Assembly (NCBI GenBank): GCA_003996215.1
Contig: QJPP01007242.1
Coordinates: 62,001-126,000 of the forward strand
Length of the DNA: 64,000 bases
Reading direction: 5' to 3'
Origin: Jaltomata sinuosa
Lineage: Eukaryota; Streptophyta; Magnoliopsida; Solanales; Solanaceae
Below are positions 23,371 to 35,940 of the stretch, piece by piece (within the stretch, counting starts at the first letter, position 1; every line of letters begins with the position of its first letter). The notes below the pieces were generated by a model, which worked only from the letters and a program-made list of their open reading frames with translations, had not been told where the DNA came from and searched no databases. The position numbers and the translations under genes are program-made.

Positions 23371-24560
23371 GTCATGCCCCGAGGTTACCCCCAAGATGTA
23401 ACACGAGACTTAGGACCACAAGGATCCCAAGCTAACCCTTGGTCATAGCATTCTCAAGCAAACATAAAGGAAACATAGCGGAAGCATCAAAGATAGAGAC
23501 AGAATAGCATAAGATAGATGGTCGAGTCAAAAGAGATACGACACCCAGGAAGGGTTACATACGGTCTATGTCTGAAAGCCTGTAATCATAACATAATGAG
23601 TTACTAGGACAATACCCTAGCTAACTCGAAGTACAAAAATAGGAAATCAATATAACTAAAATATATCTAGTCCTCGAACTAAGAGGACTCACCAACAGTT
23701 GACAGAAAAGTGGCCTGGAAGCTCTACCCACGTGTCTAGAAAGGAACACCTGAATCTGCATCATCAAAGGATGCAGTGCAAGTTATGCGTTAGTACTATA
23801 GGATGTACCGAGTATATGAGCGATGCATGAACCATAATAAAATCAGTTTAAAGACATGCTTAAAATGAACTTGTTACGTAAAGAAGAAACATGAATAAAT
23901 ACCAAGGTATAAGACATAAAACATGAAATAAAGCTTAAGTTTCATAGTATAGAATCATATAACTTCATAGCTTGAAAATAAACACATGGGAGTTTCTTTT
24001 AATCGCCATAAACCATGCTGAGCTACATGGAGTCCTATGTATCTACCCCATTGAAAGGACCCAATATACCTTGCCAGGGTATAGAGGCATGACATGTGGC
24101 ATGATCACTAAATCTGATACCCAATAGAGGGGACTTAGAACCTACGGGGGAACATAGTTCTGGGACCATGGGTACTCTCACCCGGTCCAACTCGGTGCTA
24201 AATACTACTCCCAAAATGTATAACATGTGCTCACATACATATGGCATATCTGATGCCAACTTGTTCATAACTTGTTCATACTTGTTCATACCCTGGATCG
24301 TCATACTACTCATGAGTTTTAGTTTAGAAAATGACTCATGAGCATTGATGGAACATCATGTGTCTTGTCTTGCATAATACTTTATAACATGGAAAGACTT
24401 GCATACTTCATGACTTGTAAAATTTGCATGGCTCTAGTTCAATTTCATAAAACATATACTTTCATAGAATGTAACACGCATGGAAAGACTTGCATACTTC
24501 ATGACTTGTAAAATTTGCATGGCTCTAGTTCAATTTCATAAAACATATACTTTCATAGAA
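23370..24560 (-). repeat. long-LTR fragment (Tekay-like), minus orientation, inserted in RT
   Basis: Minus orientation ends ...ACCTCGGGGCATGACA at 23370, directly against the chromovirus RT frame, which marks the insertion point. Internal words such as CTCATATACTCGGTACATCC and TTTGATGATGCAGATTCAGGTG correspond to the R-region blocks seen in the other long LTRs. Whether it is a solo LTR or part of a larger element cannot be decided because its 5' end abuts another LTR. A 91-base perfect tandem duplication lies at its outer end. Confidence 0.6.
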
Positions 24561-24569
24561 TGTAACACC
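24388..24569. repeat. near-perfect tandem duplication, period 91 bases
   Basis: Copies 24388-24478 and 24479-24569 both run from CATGGAAAGACTTGCATACT to TAGAATGTAACAC and are identical in all bases compared except the last (G versus C). It sits exactly at the junction between the minus-oriented LTR fragment and the plus-oriented LTR starting TGTAACACCCC at 24561. The second copy overlaps that LTR start. Confidence 0.9.
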
Positions 24570-25967
24570 CCAGAATTTAAACCAGTTTCTAAAACCCAGA
24601 ACCTAGAAAACTCAGACAAAATTTCAGCCTTGGTCAAGCCTCACGACCTAGCCCACGGGCGTCATGGACACGATGGCCCATCAGGTGCCTGTGGGAAGGG
24701 ACCAGAAGTTGGGTTTCAGACGGCTCCAGCCAGATGAGGGACCCGAAAGGCATCGGCAGTTCGACGGGCCATTGGGCAGCCCGTGAGAAAGGGCCAGCCG
24801 CTCAGACCCAGCCATCCTTGCCCCGATGGGCTAACGCCACGGGCGTCATCAAAGCGACGGACAGTGGGAGCCGTCATGTGAATGCCCTAGGGAACCATCC
24901 CCTCCTTCCCTATTCCGACGCCAGGGCCGATAGGCCGTCGCAGGTCCGACACCCGTCGGGCACCCCGTCCGGCGAAGGTTTCTCCAGAAAAATTCCAGCC
25001 TTAAGTAGGGGCAGTCTGGTCTTTTCCCAATTATTTTAATTTTGATTCTAAGTCATTTTGGGGGTAATTAGAGGGTTTTAACTGTACTTTTCCCTCATTA
25101 CTCCTCAACCACTCATACTTAGCAAATCTCTCAAGAACAGAATGCTCTCTCTCAAGAACAAGGCAAAAAGGGATTTCCTCCAAGTTCCTCTCAGAATCCA
25201 AAGATTCAATCGTATAATCTTCACTCGGGTATGTGGGACTTCACTAGTGGGTTCCTTTCACCCATTGGGTCCCTAGATTCTAGAAAATCTTTAGTTTTCC
25301 CCAGGCATGTTTCAGACCTCGAGTTCTACATCCTTAGGGAATCAATGTAATTCAGTTCCTACAGTTCTTACGGTATCAATCACATGTTTCTTGGGAAATT
25401 AGTAAAGTTCATGTACAGGATTCAGAACCCTAACTTGTTATAACTTTCAGTATTTCATAAATTATACTTGTTAGGCAGGCTCAGTCAGTTAATCAGATTC
25501 CAGAATTTGGATGTCATATTCTTCAGTATGTTTATGTGCATTCTCAGATTATATCAGTACTTTGAGCTATCGAGCACTTCAGTTTGCATTCGTTGCTTAT
25601 GTCCAGTTGGGAGTAAACTTAGCACCTAGTGAACTAAGGTATGAAGGCTCACCCATCAGTTTAGGCTGAGACCTTTAGTAGCAATCCCTAAGTTCTAGAA
25701 CTACGGCGCCACCGTAGGTTCTAAAAGGGGTCACCCGTCAGATTAGGCTTGACACCCTTGTCCCTTGTGGACTTTAGTAGTGGATCCACGTCAAACTTGT
25801 TCGTACCCTTGGCAAGGTATGAACACCCTTCCATCCAGGGTTACAGGTTGGCCCCATAGTTAGCTCAACTTGGGGTATGTCGGTTAGTAGTGTCTCCCAC
25901 AGTCAGACTCTTATTTGCTTTGACCTTGTATCCAGAAGATGTATTATCAGTATTCAGTTCAACATGT
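24561..25967 (+). repeat. long LTR (Tekay-like), plus orientation, cut by the Tat-lineage element
   Basis: Begins TGTAACACCCCAGAATTT, a typical long-LTR start. Its 5' part (24630-24975) is CG-rich with repeated ACGGGCGTCAT (24654 and 24839) and GACGGGC/GCCCGT words. The 3' part has two similar blocks around 25640 and 25720 (TCACCCATCAGTTTAGGCT and TCACCCGTCAGATTAGGCT). It is interrupted at 25967 by the LTR of the next element, so its end, PBS and internal region are not seen. Confidence 0.65.
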
Positions 25968-28900
25968 TGTTGACACTCAATTTTTTCCCTCCATATTTTA
26001 AATTAACTTTGCGTTTCTTCAATTTAAAATAATTTTGAAATATTTATTCTCATCGTCCTCAAAATCAATTTTCAGGCTAATTTTGTGATTTTTAGGTGAA
26101 ATATACGTATTTTAATTGTGTAGAATTATATAAATTTTACTTAAAGAAAATATTTTAGAAACTATTTCCAGTCAAAAATCATGTTTAAATTGAGAAGATT
26201 TTGTTTTCCTCAAAAATGGAGATTACTTGAATAATTAGTCTCTTAATTTTAAATAAAGTGGTTATGCTTTAAGGGAATAATTATTTTATTTTGTTTGAAT
26301 TAAAGAAGCTCAAATTATTAATTTAGATAAATTCATCTATTTTCAAATTTAGCCTAAATTCTCTAATCGTTTCAATTTGGCTATTCCCTAAACTAAAATG
26401 GCCACATTCATATCCTAAATAACCCTAATTCCCCAGTTTTGTTTCATCCAGCGTTTGGGCCAGCAAATTCCCAACCGGACTGGCCCAACTCTTTTAACTC
26501 ACTCCTAGCCCACTCCAATCTGCCCATACCCGGCCCAATCCTTCACACCACTATACTTTTTCTCTTTCTCATCTTCTCACTAATAATACACCAAACACCA
26601 CCTTATATCCTATCTCTCTTCGTCAAACGATGAACACACCAGCAACCAAACAAATCCAGACGTTTCTCCGTCAACAACAGCTCAAACAACCGTCTCAACT
26701 TCACCAAACGACTCCCAAAAATCCCAAATCTTTATTCATCGTCAACCCTTCATCTTTACCCCCCCCCCCCATTCTCTTCCTTAGGAGTGGTAGCTGACTT
26801 GGAGAAAAATTGAGGGTTTTGGGGAAGCACTTCTCTAACCCTACGCAACTGAGTCAACTTTTAGATATAAGCATATTAAAAATCAAAACCCGACGAGGTT
26901 GTTTCTAATTCCGGTGGTGGTGGAAGCTTTTCGGCGAGACTCATTTGTCCTAGTTGGCTGCTCTACAACAGGTAAACCCCTCATCCCTTTCCTTACTCTT
27001 TTCTTCTCCTTTTCGTTTGCTTTTAATATAATATGGAGTCGTCTGCTATTTCTTTTAGAAATATGTTGTTGGTTTTAGGCTGGCGTTGTTGTGACTATGA
27101 GTTGTATTCTTTCAGAAATCTCTGGTTTTAGACAATTTTGGTTTGATTCGGTATTAAGGAATCATGAGCGAATGCTTGGAATCTGATTTGTTGAAATGAT
27201 CGTCAATCACTAAATTCGGGAAATCTTTCGTTTTGTTTTTCTTGCTTCCTCTTAGTTACTGGTTGTTGTGCTCGTATGAATATTTGCCTTATTCCTGTAT
27301 GAACATTGCCATGAGTTCTTCTTTGTGGGGAAACCATTTTGACCTCTGGAAATGGTGTAGCTTAGCCTATTTGTTTACGTTCATAGACCTGAATATGACT
27401 TTAAAACCGTATTTTGAGAGCTAGTTTCTTTTTCTTTCCTTTTTTAGACTGATTTACACAACTTTCCATCTAACTTGAACAAGTTCTTCACTTCTTTAAG
27501 AATCTACTCGTTTCATTTATTTTATTCACTTCATGTTAGCTGAAGAAAGAAGAATCTTGTTGTAGGATTTATTATCCGCTGAAGTATTAATTTTTGCTCG
27601 GGTTGAAGTTTTGAAATCTGACGGACTCTAGTCTAGATGTGAATCTGAGCAGTTTTGATTGAAATTTCTCATATTCGATTCTGTTTTCTTGCTCAAGCAT
27701 GAGTCTTAAATCTGAAAATGTTATGTGTTTGGAGTCAGTACGCTTCTTTTACTAAAAATTAAGTATGATTTTGTTACTATGAGCTAGTTAACTGAAATTT
27801 GCCTTGTCTCTTTCTTGTGTTTTGAGATATGATTTCACCCTTTTAAGTGTTGGTATTCATTTCAGTAATTCAGTCTTCATGTAGTCCTAAGTCTTAAGCA
27901 TGAAATCATTTATTGGTTATGTTTCAGCTTGTTTGTGTGTTTTCAATTTCATATTGGTTGGTTTAAAATCCATGAGAGTTTAAACTTTGTTGAAGATTTC
28001 TTTTTTTCATGTGTTAGTTCATGTTTAAAAGCTTAAAGATATTCCCTGTTCATTCTCCCTAAATGATTAAAATAGTGCAAGATGTCTTGGGTTCGCATCT
28101 TTTATAAATCGGTTTAGAGTAGACCATTAGAAATAATAACTTGAATTTTCTACTACTTATGTTAAACGATGAATTTTCCAGTTTATTTTTGGAACCCATA
28201 TGCCTGCTATGTATGTACAGACTTCTTGGATTTTCAAAATTCTAAATACTATTGTCACAAAATTGGTGTGTTTAAATTCCAATAAATGTGCAGATTCTCT
28301 CCTTAAATGTTGTCATTTCGATTGAATGGTTTCTAAAGAACGTGTTTAGAAAGCTTAGCATGATCCTTTGCGTTTTCTAATCCTCCTTTCCTTATCTTTT
28401 GTGCATGAACTTCGTGGAACGAGTCCACCTGGACTCTTATTTCTTACATTCGATCATTCCTCAAGTCTACCTCATGATCTATGTTGAAAGGGAAGCTAAT
28501 ATGAAGGCCAAATTCCTAAAAATGCAGCAGCAAGCAAGTAGCAGAACTGGAAATTGGGCATGAGTTTTCGATGTTTTAGACTTTGGAAACCTCAAAGTCA
28601 TCTTGTTATTCTTTTCCTTTTTCTTTTGTCATTTTATACTCTGTTTTGAATGCTAACATCTTTTAGTTAACTTAGTTGAATCCTCACGGAGATTTTCTAT
28701 TTGGAAAAGGTTGTTTCCTTATTATGCTTACTCTATTTCAAATTCATTATGAGCAATAATTTTATCATGTACTTATTTTCGCAAAATTAGATTCATGTAG
28801 GCAAAAATCTATGATCGATAGAATAACTTGGGGAATATCTCATGTTCCTTTATCGTTATTAAAAAGCTCAAATCCATGTTTAAGAAATTGGGTTAACTAT

Positions 28901-29373
28901 TTAACTCAAAGACTTAAATGGGATAAATGTTGAAAAATCAGAATTATTTTGAAACTTTAACATTCAAATTATTTCATTTTGGATTGAGATGAATGAAAAA
29001 GTAATAAATAAATTCTATCCATTTTAAATAAGATTTTCAAATAATTTTATGATTTTTCAAATAACTTAAAGGAATTTTTATTAGACAAATATTTTTGAAT
29101 TCGCCGGGAATCACACTTGTGGATTTTCGAAAGTGCCTAACACCTTCTTTCGAATTTAACTTGAACCCTTACCCGTTCTCTGATTTTTAATTAAAAGGTT
29201 TTCTAAAAATACCTTTTTAAAATGGTTTCTTAATTTTTCCTTAAAATTAAGTGGCGACTCTCTTTTAAACTCTATCTTTAAATTATTTTCTAAAATAAAT
29301 CTGATACAAATGAGTTTTTTTCGCCATGAAAGTTATGAAGTAGTTTTTGAATTATTCGAAAATGAACGTAACA
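25968..29373 (+). repeat. 5' LTR of the Tat-lineage element (3.4 kb)
   Basis: Begins TGTTGACACTCAATTTTTTC and aligns base by base with the copy at 37257. Ends ...AACGTAACA before the PBS. The last 300 bases hold the Tat/Ogre block (GTGCCTAACACC, AACTTGAACCCTTACCC, AAGTGGCGACTCTC). Compared with the 3' LTR it lacks about 260 bases between two C-runs: here a single run of 12 C at 26759-26770. Confidence 0.85.
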
Positions 29374-29376
29374 GAA

Positions 29377-29392
29377 TGGACTCCGCTGAGGA
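29377..29392 (+). other. degenerate primer-binding site (tRNA-Arg type)
   Basis: TGGACTCCGCTGAGGA, followed by TTCATCTAGGTTCTAACC. At the other Tat-type PBS (17273) the sequence is TGGCGACTCTGCTGGGGA, followed by TAATTCAACTAGGTTCTAAC. The match with a few losses and the identical downstream words identify it. Confidence 0.65.
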
Positions 29393-30821
29393 TTCATCTA
29401 GGTTCTAACCAAAAGGATTTTATTTATTTGGCTAACTTTTATTTGCAATAATTGTTAATTTTTGCTATTATGTGTTTAAATTTCAAGTATATTATTGTCA
29501 TTGCATGTCATGGCATCTTCCATCACATGGCATGCGATTTTATTTATATTCAAGGGAGGTTCATGATCCCACAGACTCTCGCTATAAATGACACTTTCTT
29601 GAAAATATGATAGTTTACGGGTACATCATGCGTCCAATGTCTATCATATTTTCAACTCAAGTTGTCTGTTTGGGACCCGGTCTATTTCAAAAGCCCACTC
29701 TTAGACACCTAGCATAGAGCTAAACCAAAACCCATGTTTAGGCATTGGCCTAGGATGACCCAATACTCAAGGCGTATTGGGTCCATTAGAAGACCACCTT
29801 GCATCTAATTGGCTACGATCAATAAAAGATAATCATCCAACTATTTTATAAATTTGAAGGATATATATGCCATATTGTGCGAACCATTGTTCCTCGGGAT
29901 TGGTGATTTATTAGTTATAAACAGTTTCTTTTATTGTAAGTCAAAAGAAGATCTTTATCCGAAAGGCGTTCGGAAATGTCGAGAAGTTCAAGAATGGAGG
30001 ACCTCTAAGGCGGTTTAGTATAGGATTGTTTTCCTGCGTGGGACTGATATTATTTATTCCCCCTCTTCCTTTATAGTGTATCCCCATTTAGTTTATTCAT
30101 AAATTTGTATAATATATTTTTGGCACAATGGAACGTCTTACAAACGGCATATACGTCCTTCAAACGTTAGGCTTACCTTTGGCTTAAAAGGTCACATATA
30201 TGTTAGGACGCGTTATATATTGCCTATGTGCTAAATGTTATATAATTTGCTTCGTCCGTACTTATTTAACTTGTGTGATTAATATACATATGTTTTGCTT
30301 TAAACGGGGATAGTCCATTATTCCATTTAAATATTTTAGAGCGTCATTAGGCATATTAATTCAAAATCCTCAAGTTCTACATTTCAAACTTTCCAGAAAC
30401 GTTATTAGGTCACCGTTAAAATTCACGTTGATTCCATCACTCTTACAAATCACTTTATCATACATATTATGTCCAAGATCGACTAAGTATTTCATCAAAA
30501 TTCTAGTGCATCGTTATTTCTACAGAATTTTTTTAGAATTTAATATTTTCTCTCAGAAATTCAACTCGTGTTACCAAAATTGAGCATAAATGTTTATACC
30601 TTTCTTCAAATAGCTCACTTTTTTTAAAATCCTCTCCTTTTAATCAAAATTTCATCCATTCAATCACCTCTCAAAAGTCTCGTCTCTCAAATTTTGGACT
30701 AGTCTTGTTTCGAGCAAAACAAATGATATTTATTTTATGTACTTTAATTAATTATTACGATCAATAGACTAACACTTTTACTTTTTGAGTATTTTCCTTT
30801 CTTTAGAGAAGCTGATTTGTA
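29393..30821 (+). other. untranslated leader of the Tat-lineage element
   Basis: About 1.4 kb without a recognisable reading frame. Unlike the first Tat-type element (17849) no ORF1 trace is visible here. Contains AGGCATTGGCCTAGGATG (29741), a block shared with 17664-17682 of the other element, so the two leaders are related. Confidence 0.6.
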
Positions 30822-32592
30822 TTGGTAATCAAACTTGCTCACTTCACCACATCAAGCAGTTTCAAGTACTCGCTGGCAGAACATCCGTATTTCACTCGGT
30901 CTAAGGTCAAGAAAGTTACTACATACTCACCATTTTTTCTTTGGGCTGTCAAAAAGACTCGTTCAACTATGAACTCCAGTTTGATCAACACAATCACTTC
31001 ATCTGAGACAACCCTCCCTTTGACTGTCGCAGCAGACACTGGCACGTCAGTAAGATCAGAAATAACCCTAGAGGTCGTTGCTAGTTTAGAGCAACAAATT
31101 GCTGAACTAAAGCTCATGGTGATGCAAAACAGAACTACTTCTCAGAATCCACCAAACATGACCCTACCCCCTGATGTTCGTCAAAAGGGACCTATGTTTC
31201 CAACCTCAGAAGAGTTTGATCAGGGAGATTATTTCACCACTTCCTAGCAAGTTCAAAATGCTCATGCTCCTCAGAATGTTCCTCTTGTGTACACCTTTGC
31301 TCCTCCAAAAGCTCAGAGTGTATCGATGATACACTATGTTCCACCAGTGTACACTTATACCACTGCTCCACCTATGACACGAACTCAAGGGCTATGTCGC
31401 AAAGATGTTGATCACTATGTTGAAACTGAAAATGAGATAAAAGCGGCTAATGATGAAATAATGAACAGGAAGCTCAAAAGTTTGGAAGATGCTATGAGAA
31501 GTCTTCGTGGGCTGGGTAATAACCAAAGCATAAGATATGAAGAGTTATGTGCATTTCCTGAGATTGAGTTGCCACCAGGTTACAAGATTCCAAAGTTTGA
31601 GAAGTTTGATGGTTCTGGAAATCCTTTCTTTCACTTGAAGGTCTATTGTGAAAAATTGATCGGTGTAGGAAGGAATGAAGGCATAAGAATCTAAGCTATT
31701 TAATCAAAGCTTGAGTGGAAAGGCTTTAGAATGGTACTCTAAGCAGGATGTAACCAAATGGAATTCATGGGATGATTTGGCAAATGCTTTTGTGGATCAC
31801 TATAAGTTTCATGTTGAGATCGCTCCTGACAGAATATCTATTACAAATCTAAGGCATAAATCCACTGAAGGCTTCCGTAATTATTCCATACGTTGGAGAG
31901 AAGAAGCATCCAGGGTACACCCCTATGGAGGAAGCAGAAATGATCACTTACTTTATTCAGGCTGTAGACCCAGAATTTTATGAAAGAATGATAATAATGA
32001 GTGGAAAAACTTTTGTTGAAATTATCAAAACTGGAGAAATGATTGAAGATAGCCTCAAGACTGGAAAAATAACAAACTTCACAGCATTGCAGTCCGCTAA
32101 TAAGGCCTTCCAAACTGGCGCTTTTGGAAACGGGAAGAAAAAATACAAAGAGGTTATGGGAGTGATGACTCGAGGAGGTACCTCATATAACCAACAACCT
32201 TCACGTTCACCATATCCAGTCTATAATGCACATGCGACATATCATGCTCAACTATCTCCAAAAAATCTCCACAACAATGCACTCGTTCCAACTATGAAAG
32301 GAAGCCTCCAAGGGTCTTCATGCCATTAGCAGAATCACTAACTCAACTTTATGAAAGGTTGAAAGCAGCTGGGATACTTCATCCAATAGAAGCAAAGCCT
32401 GTGAATACTTCAGCCAATTGGTATGATCCAGATAAACGACGTGCTTATCATTCTAGAGTTTTTGGGCATTATACTAAGAAGTGTATCACCCTGAAACACA
32501 AGATCCAAGACTTGATTGACGACAAGGTGATAACACTTGCAGAACCTCCAGCAAATGTGAACAACAATCCATTGCCCAATCACCAGAAGTAA
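30822..32592 (+). pseudogene. gag of the Tat/Ogre lineage, with one stop and three frameshifts
   Basis: The N-terminal part (30822-31247) ends in a coiled-coil-like LEVVASLEQQIAELKLMV and a TAG at 31245 in frame with the next part. 31287-31694 contains MRSLRGLGNNQSIRYEELCAFPEIELPPGYKIPKFEKFDGSGNP, a typical Tat/Ogre gag block. After a frameshift near 31690 come SGKALEWYSKQDVTKWNSWDDLANAFVDHYKF and FRNYSIRWREEASRV. After another near 31920 come EEAEMITYFIQAVDPEFYERMI. After a third near 32310 comes a knuckle-like RAYHSRVFGHYTKKC lacking its first Cys. The frame ends exactly where protease would normally follow. Confidence 0.85.
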
Positions 32593-34540
32593 CTCTTTGC
32601 ATGATCAGTTGCGAAGAAGAATGAAGTTTTCTCGAGGTTGCACTTTTGGCGTTCTATGATTTTATGTTATCATTTTCTTTCCTTGTATTCGCACTTTGTC
32701 ATTTTATTTCCTTGTAATCGTATCTTATGTTTTGATTTCCTTGTAATCGCACTTCTACTTGTAATGTGAACTACGTTCGACCTGATTTCCCTAGTGGAAT
32801 ACATAGGCGGCCTATCTTGACTTCAGCCATATTATCAGAAAAATTTCAATTGCTTTTTGTTTTATGTTGGAACTACGTTTGACCTGATTTACCTAGTGGA
32901 ATAAGTAGGCACCACACCGGCTCGATCATACCCCCCGTAAGATTTCCATTTCCCTCTATAGTAAAAATTGGGGCAGAATTTTTGAGAGGATCTCAAAAAT
33001 TCGCTAGAAGAAGATCTTTTCCAACAAGTCAGAATTGGATATCACATTGAAGCATGCAACTGGGGTAGAATTTTTTAGAAGGTCTCAAAAATTCTGTGGA
33101 GTTTTGACATTTGAAAACTGAAGTTTGTTGAAGCTGCAACTGGGACAGAATTTTTGAGATGGATCTCAAAAATTTCATATTAAGCGACAACAGAATCTAC
33201 AAAGAAATTCAAGAGTTTTATGTGTTTTAGACTGGGGCAGAATTTTTGAGGAAGGTCCTAAAAAATTTCATCAAGACTGCATTTCAAAATCAGAAAAGTG
33301 GGCTAATCAAGTACAAGAAGGAGCACCAGGAGAGCAAGGCAAAGCCAATACGAATCAGTTTCTCAAAACTAAGATTTTTTCTCTGGCTGCAGGAAAAATA
33401 AATTGACAATGCTGAGATCACCAAGCCTGATAAAAAATATTGTTGGACTCACCACGGCCTTGGCATAAATATCCAGACAACTTTTCTTCTCACTTTATCT
33501 CTTAATTTATTCCTGTCACTTTCTTATAATCTTAACACTTTCTCTAAATTTTTATAGACAAAATGGTCGGGCACAACGACTAGGACTTGGAGATATCATT
33601 CGGATCATTATATCATAAGCCAAAGGACTTTATCTCCAAACTTATTCTCTGTTATACCCTTTGATTCGTTACAATTATTTTATTACATTATTAATGATTG
33701 TATTCTTTAAGTTATGCAGGTAACGCTCTTCAAATCTTGCTTCCCATGACAAGATCAGAGGACAAGTGATAATGGATTCTCTCAAAATTTAAAGAATCAA
33801 GCCAGAAGATCGCCGGACATGAGACATGCACAAGTCCTTTCAATGATTTTTGATGCAACAGATCGATTCATACATTGAAAAATCCAAATCTTTGTCTCAT
33901 AATCGAATCTTACGTTCATTATAAAATTCTATCAATTTCAGGTCCGAACTACGTCTGACCTGATTCTTGTTCCAGCAAGATACGTAGGCAATCCGACATA
34001 AGGATTCGGTCTTCTCACTGTTTCAAACTACATGCATGTTTTGAATTAGTTAATTCTTTATTTCTTTCAAACTATTTCAATTAAGTACCCTTCGATGGGA
34101 AATGAGGGTAGCTTTTTGAAAGTGTTAAATAATCTTTGTGCAATTTCAAACTTCAAAGACTTTCTTTATCGGCAAATCCTCTCTTTATAAGAGATTTCAT
34201 TTGAAATAGGGATGTACCTTATGTTGTATCCCTAAATCGGTCATTAGATCCTTCATTTAACGCCAGAATTCCTCTCAATATATTTTCTGGGATCATACGT
34301 TTTTCATAGTTACCAGATTGTTATGACACATTTAGATGGTGTGTCATATGTTAATCTGTTTATGTTCAAATTAAGAAATTTTTTGTGAGTGCAGGAATGA
34401 CAAAGTCTTCAAGAACAACTGAAAATGTTAAACAACAGGCCTATTCGTTGGCACAAGTCGAATGGCTATATTCTTACCCCTTACTTTTGGTGTTTACTTC
34501 ATTAACAACCGTTTTGTTCTACACGCTCATTCTGGCAGGG
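32593..34540 (+). other. non-coding 3' region with repeated hairpin motifs
   Basis: No protease, RT or integrase fragments seen. It contains four copies of a GGGGCAGAATTTTTGAGA / TCTCAAAAATT hairpin (32968-33268) and three copies of a GAACTAC...GTAGG motif (32768, 32870, 33946). It sits directly after gag, so pol has been removed or never was present. Confidence 0.7.
32968..33268 (+). repeat. four imperfect copies of a hairpin-forming motif
   Basis: Copies at 32968-33001, 33060-33095, 33139-33174 and 33231-33268 read (A)CTGGGGCAGAATTTTTGAGA, a few bases, then TCTCAAAAATT. The arms AATTTTTGAGA and TCTCAAAAATT are inverted complements with a 2-4 base loop. The fourth copy has a damaged arm. 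Spacing is about 80-95 bases. Confidence 0.85.
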
Positions 34541-34544
34541 ATAT

Positions 34545-35285
34545 TATATTATTTTGGACCGTCACCTCCTTCAACGTGACATATTATATTATGTTGGACC
34601 GTCACCTCTTTCAACGTGACATATTATTATGTTGGACCATCACCTCCTTCAACGTAACATATTATTATGTTGGACCGTCACTTCCTTCAACGTGACATAT
34701 TATTATGTTGGACCATCACCTCCTTCAACGTGACATATTATTATGTTGGACCGTCACTTCCTTCAACGTGACACATTATATTATGTTGGACCATCACCTC
34801 CTTCAACGTGACATATTATTATGTTGGACCGTCACCTCCTTCAACGTAACATATTATATTATGTTGGACCGTCACATTCTTCAACGTGACATATTATTAT
34901 GTTGGACCGTCACCTGCATCAACGTGACATATTATTATGTTGGACCATCACTTCCCTCAATGTGACACATTATATTATGTTGGACTGTCACCTGCTTCAA
35001 CGTGACATATTATTATGTTGGACCGTCACTTCCTTCAATGTGACACATTATATTATGTTGGACTGTCACCTCCTTCAACGTGACATATTATTATATTGGA
35101 CTGTCACCTTGTTTAACATGACATATTATTATGTTGGACCATCACCTTCTTCAACGTGACATATTATTATGTTGGACCGTCACTTCCTTCAACGTGACAC
35201 ATTATATTATGTTGGACCGTCACCTCCTTCAACGTGACATATGATATTACGTTGGACTGTCACCTCTTTCAACGTGACATATTTA
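34545..35285 (+). repeat. tandem array I, about 19 units of 38-41 bases
   Basis: Unit TTATTATGTTGGACCGTCAC followed by CTCCTTCAACGTGACATA. Length changes between TTATTATG and TTATATTATG produce 38- and 41-base forms, which often alternate. Each unit has GTCAC and GTGAC as inverted arms. Open frames through the array are a by-product of the repeat, not genes. Confidence 0.93.
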
Positions 35286-35299
35286 TTATATTTAGTATA

Positions 35300-35940
35300 T
35301 TCATTGGTATCAAAGTGATACCACTTATTTATTGGCGTCAAGGTGACACCACATGTGTATCGGTATTAAAATGATACCACTTGTTTATCGGCGTCAAGGT
35401 GACACCACATATTTATCAGTATCAAAGTGATACAAATTATTTATCAGCGTCAAAGTGACACCATATATTCATCAGTATCAAAGTAATATCACTTATTTAT
35501 TGGCATCAAGGTGATACCACATGTTTATCTGTATCAAAGTGATACCACTTATTAATCAACGTCAAGGTGACACCATATATTTACCGGTATCAAAGTGATA
35601 CCACTTATTTATTAACGTCAAGGTGACACCACATATTTATCGATAGCAAAGTGATATCACTTATCACCATCAAAGTAACACCACATATTTATTGATATCA
35701 AAGTGATATCACTTATCAACGTCAAAGTGACACCACTCATTTATCAGTATCAAAGTGATACCAATTATTTATTAGTATCAAAGTGATACCAAGTATTTAT
35801 CGGCATCAAAGTGATATAAATTATTTATCGACATCAAAGTGATACCACTTATTGATCGGCGTCAAGGTGAAACCACATATTTATCGATATCAAAGTGATA
35901 TCACTTATCAGCGTCAAAGTGACACCACTCATTTATTAGC
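35300..35940 (+). repeat. tandem array II, 28-base monomers in alternating pairs
   Basis: Monomer forms TATTTATCGGCGTCAAGGTG-ACACCACA and TATTTATCGGTATCAAAGTG-ATACCACT alternate, giving a 56-base higher-order period over roughly 22 monomers, some truncated. Core GTCAAGGTGACACC resembles the GTGTCAAGCGTGTGACACC core of the 16.2 kb array. Confidence 0.9.

Noticed and set aside
24480..25039. Open frames of 85 and 101 codons in GC-rich sequence
   Set aside because: They lie in the palindrome-rich U3 of an LTR. GC-rich repeats keep frames open; no domain seen.
27233..27424. 63-codon hydrophobic frame that could look like a membrane peptide
   Set aside because: Within the Tat 5' LTR, and the matching 3' LTR region (38793 onwards) does not keep the frame.
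34385..35159. Several plus-strand open frames of 64-86 codons with repeats of MLDHHLLQRDILLCWTVTSFN
   Set aside because: They are translations of tandem array I. The repeat length, not selection on protein, keeps them open.
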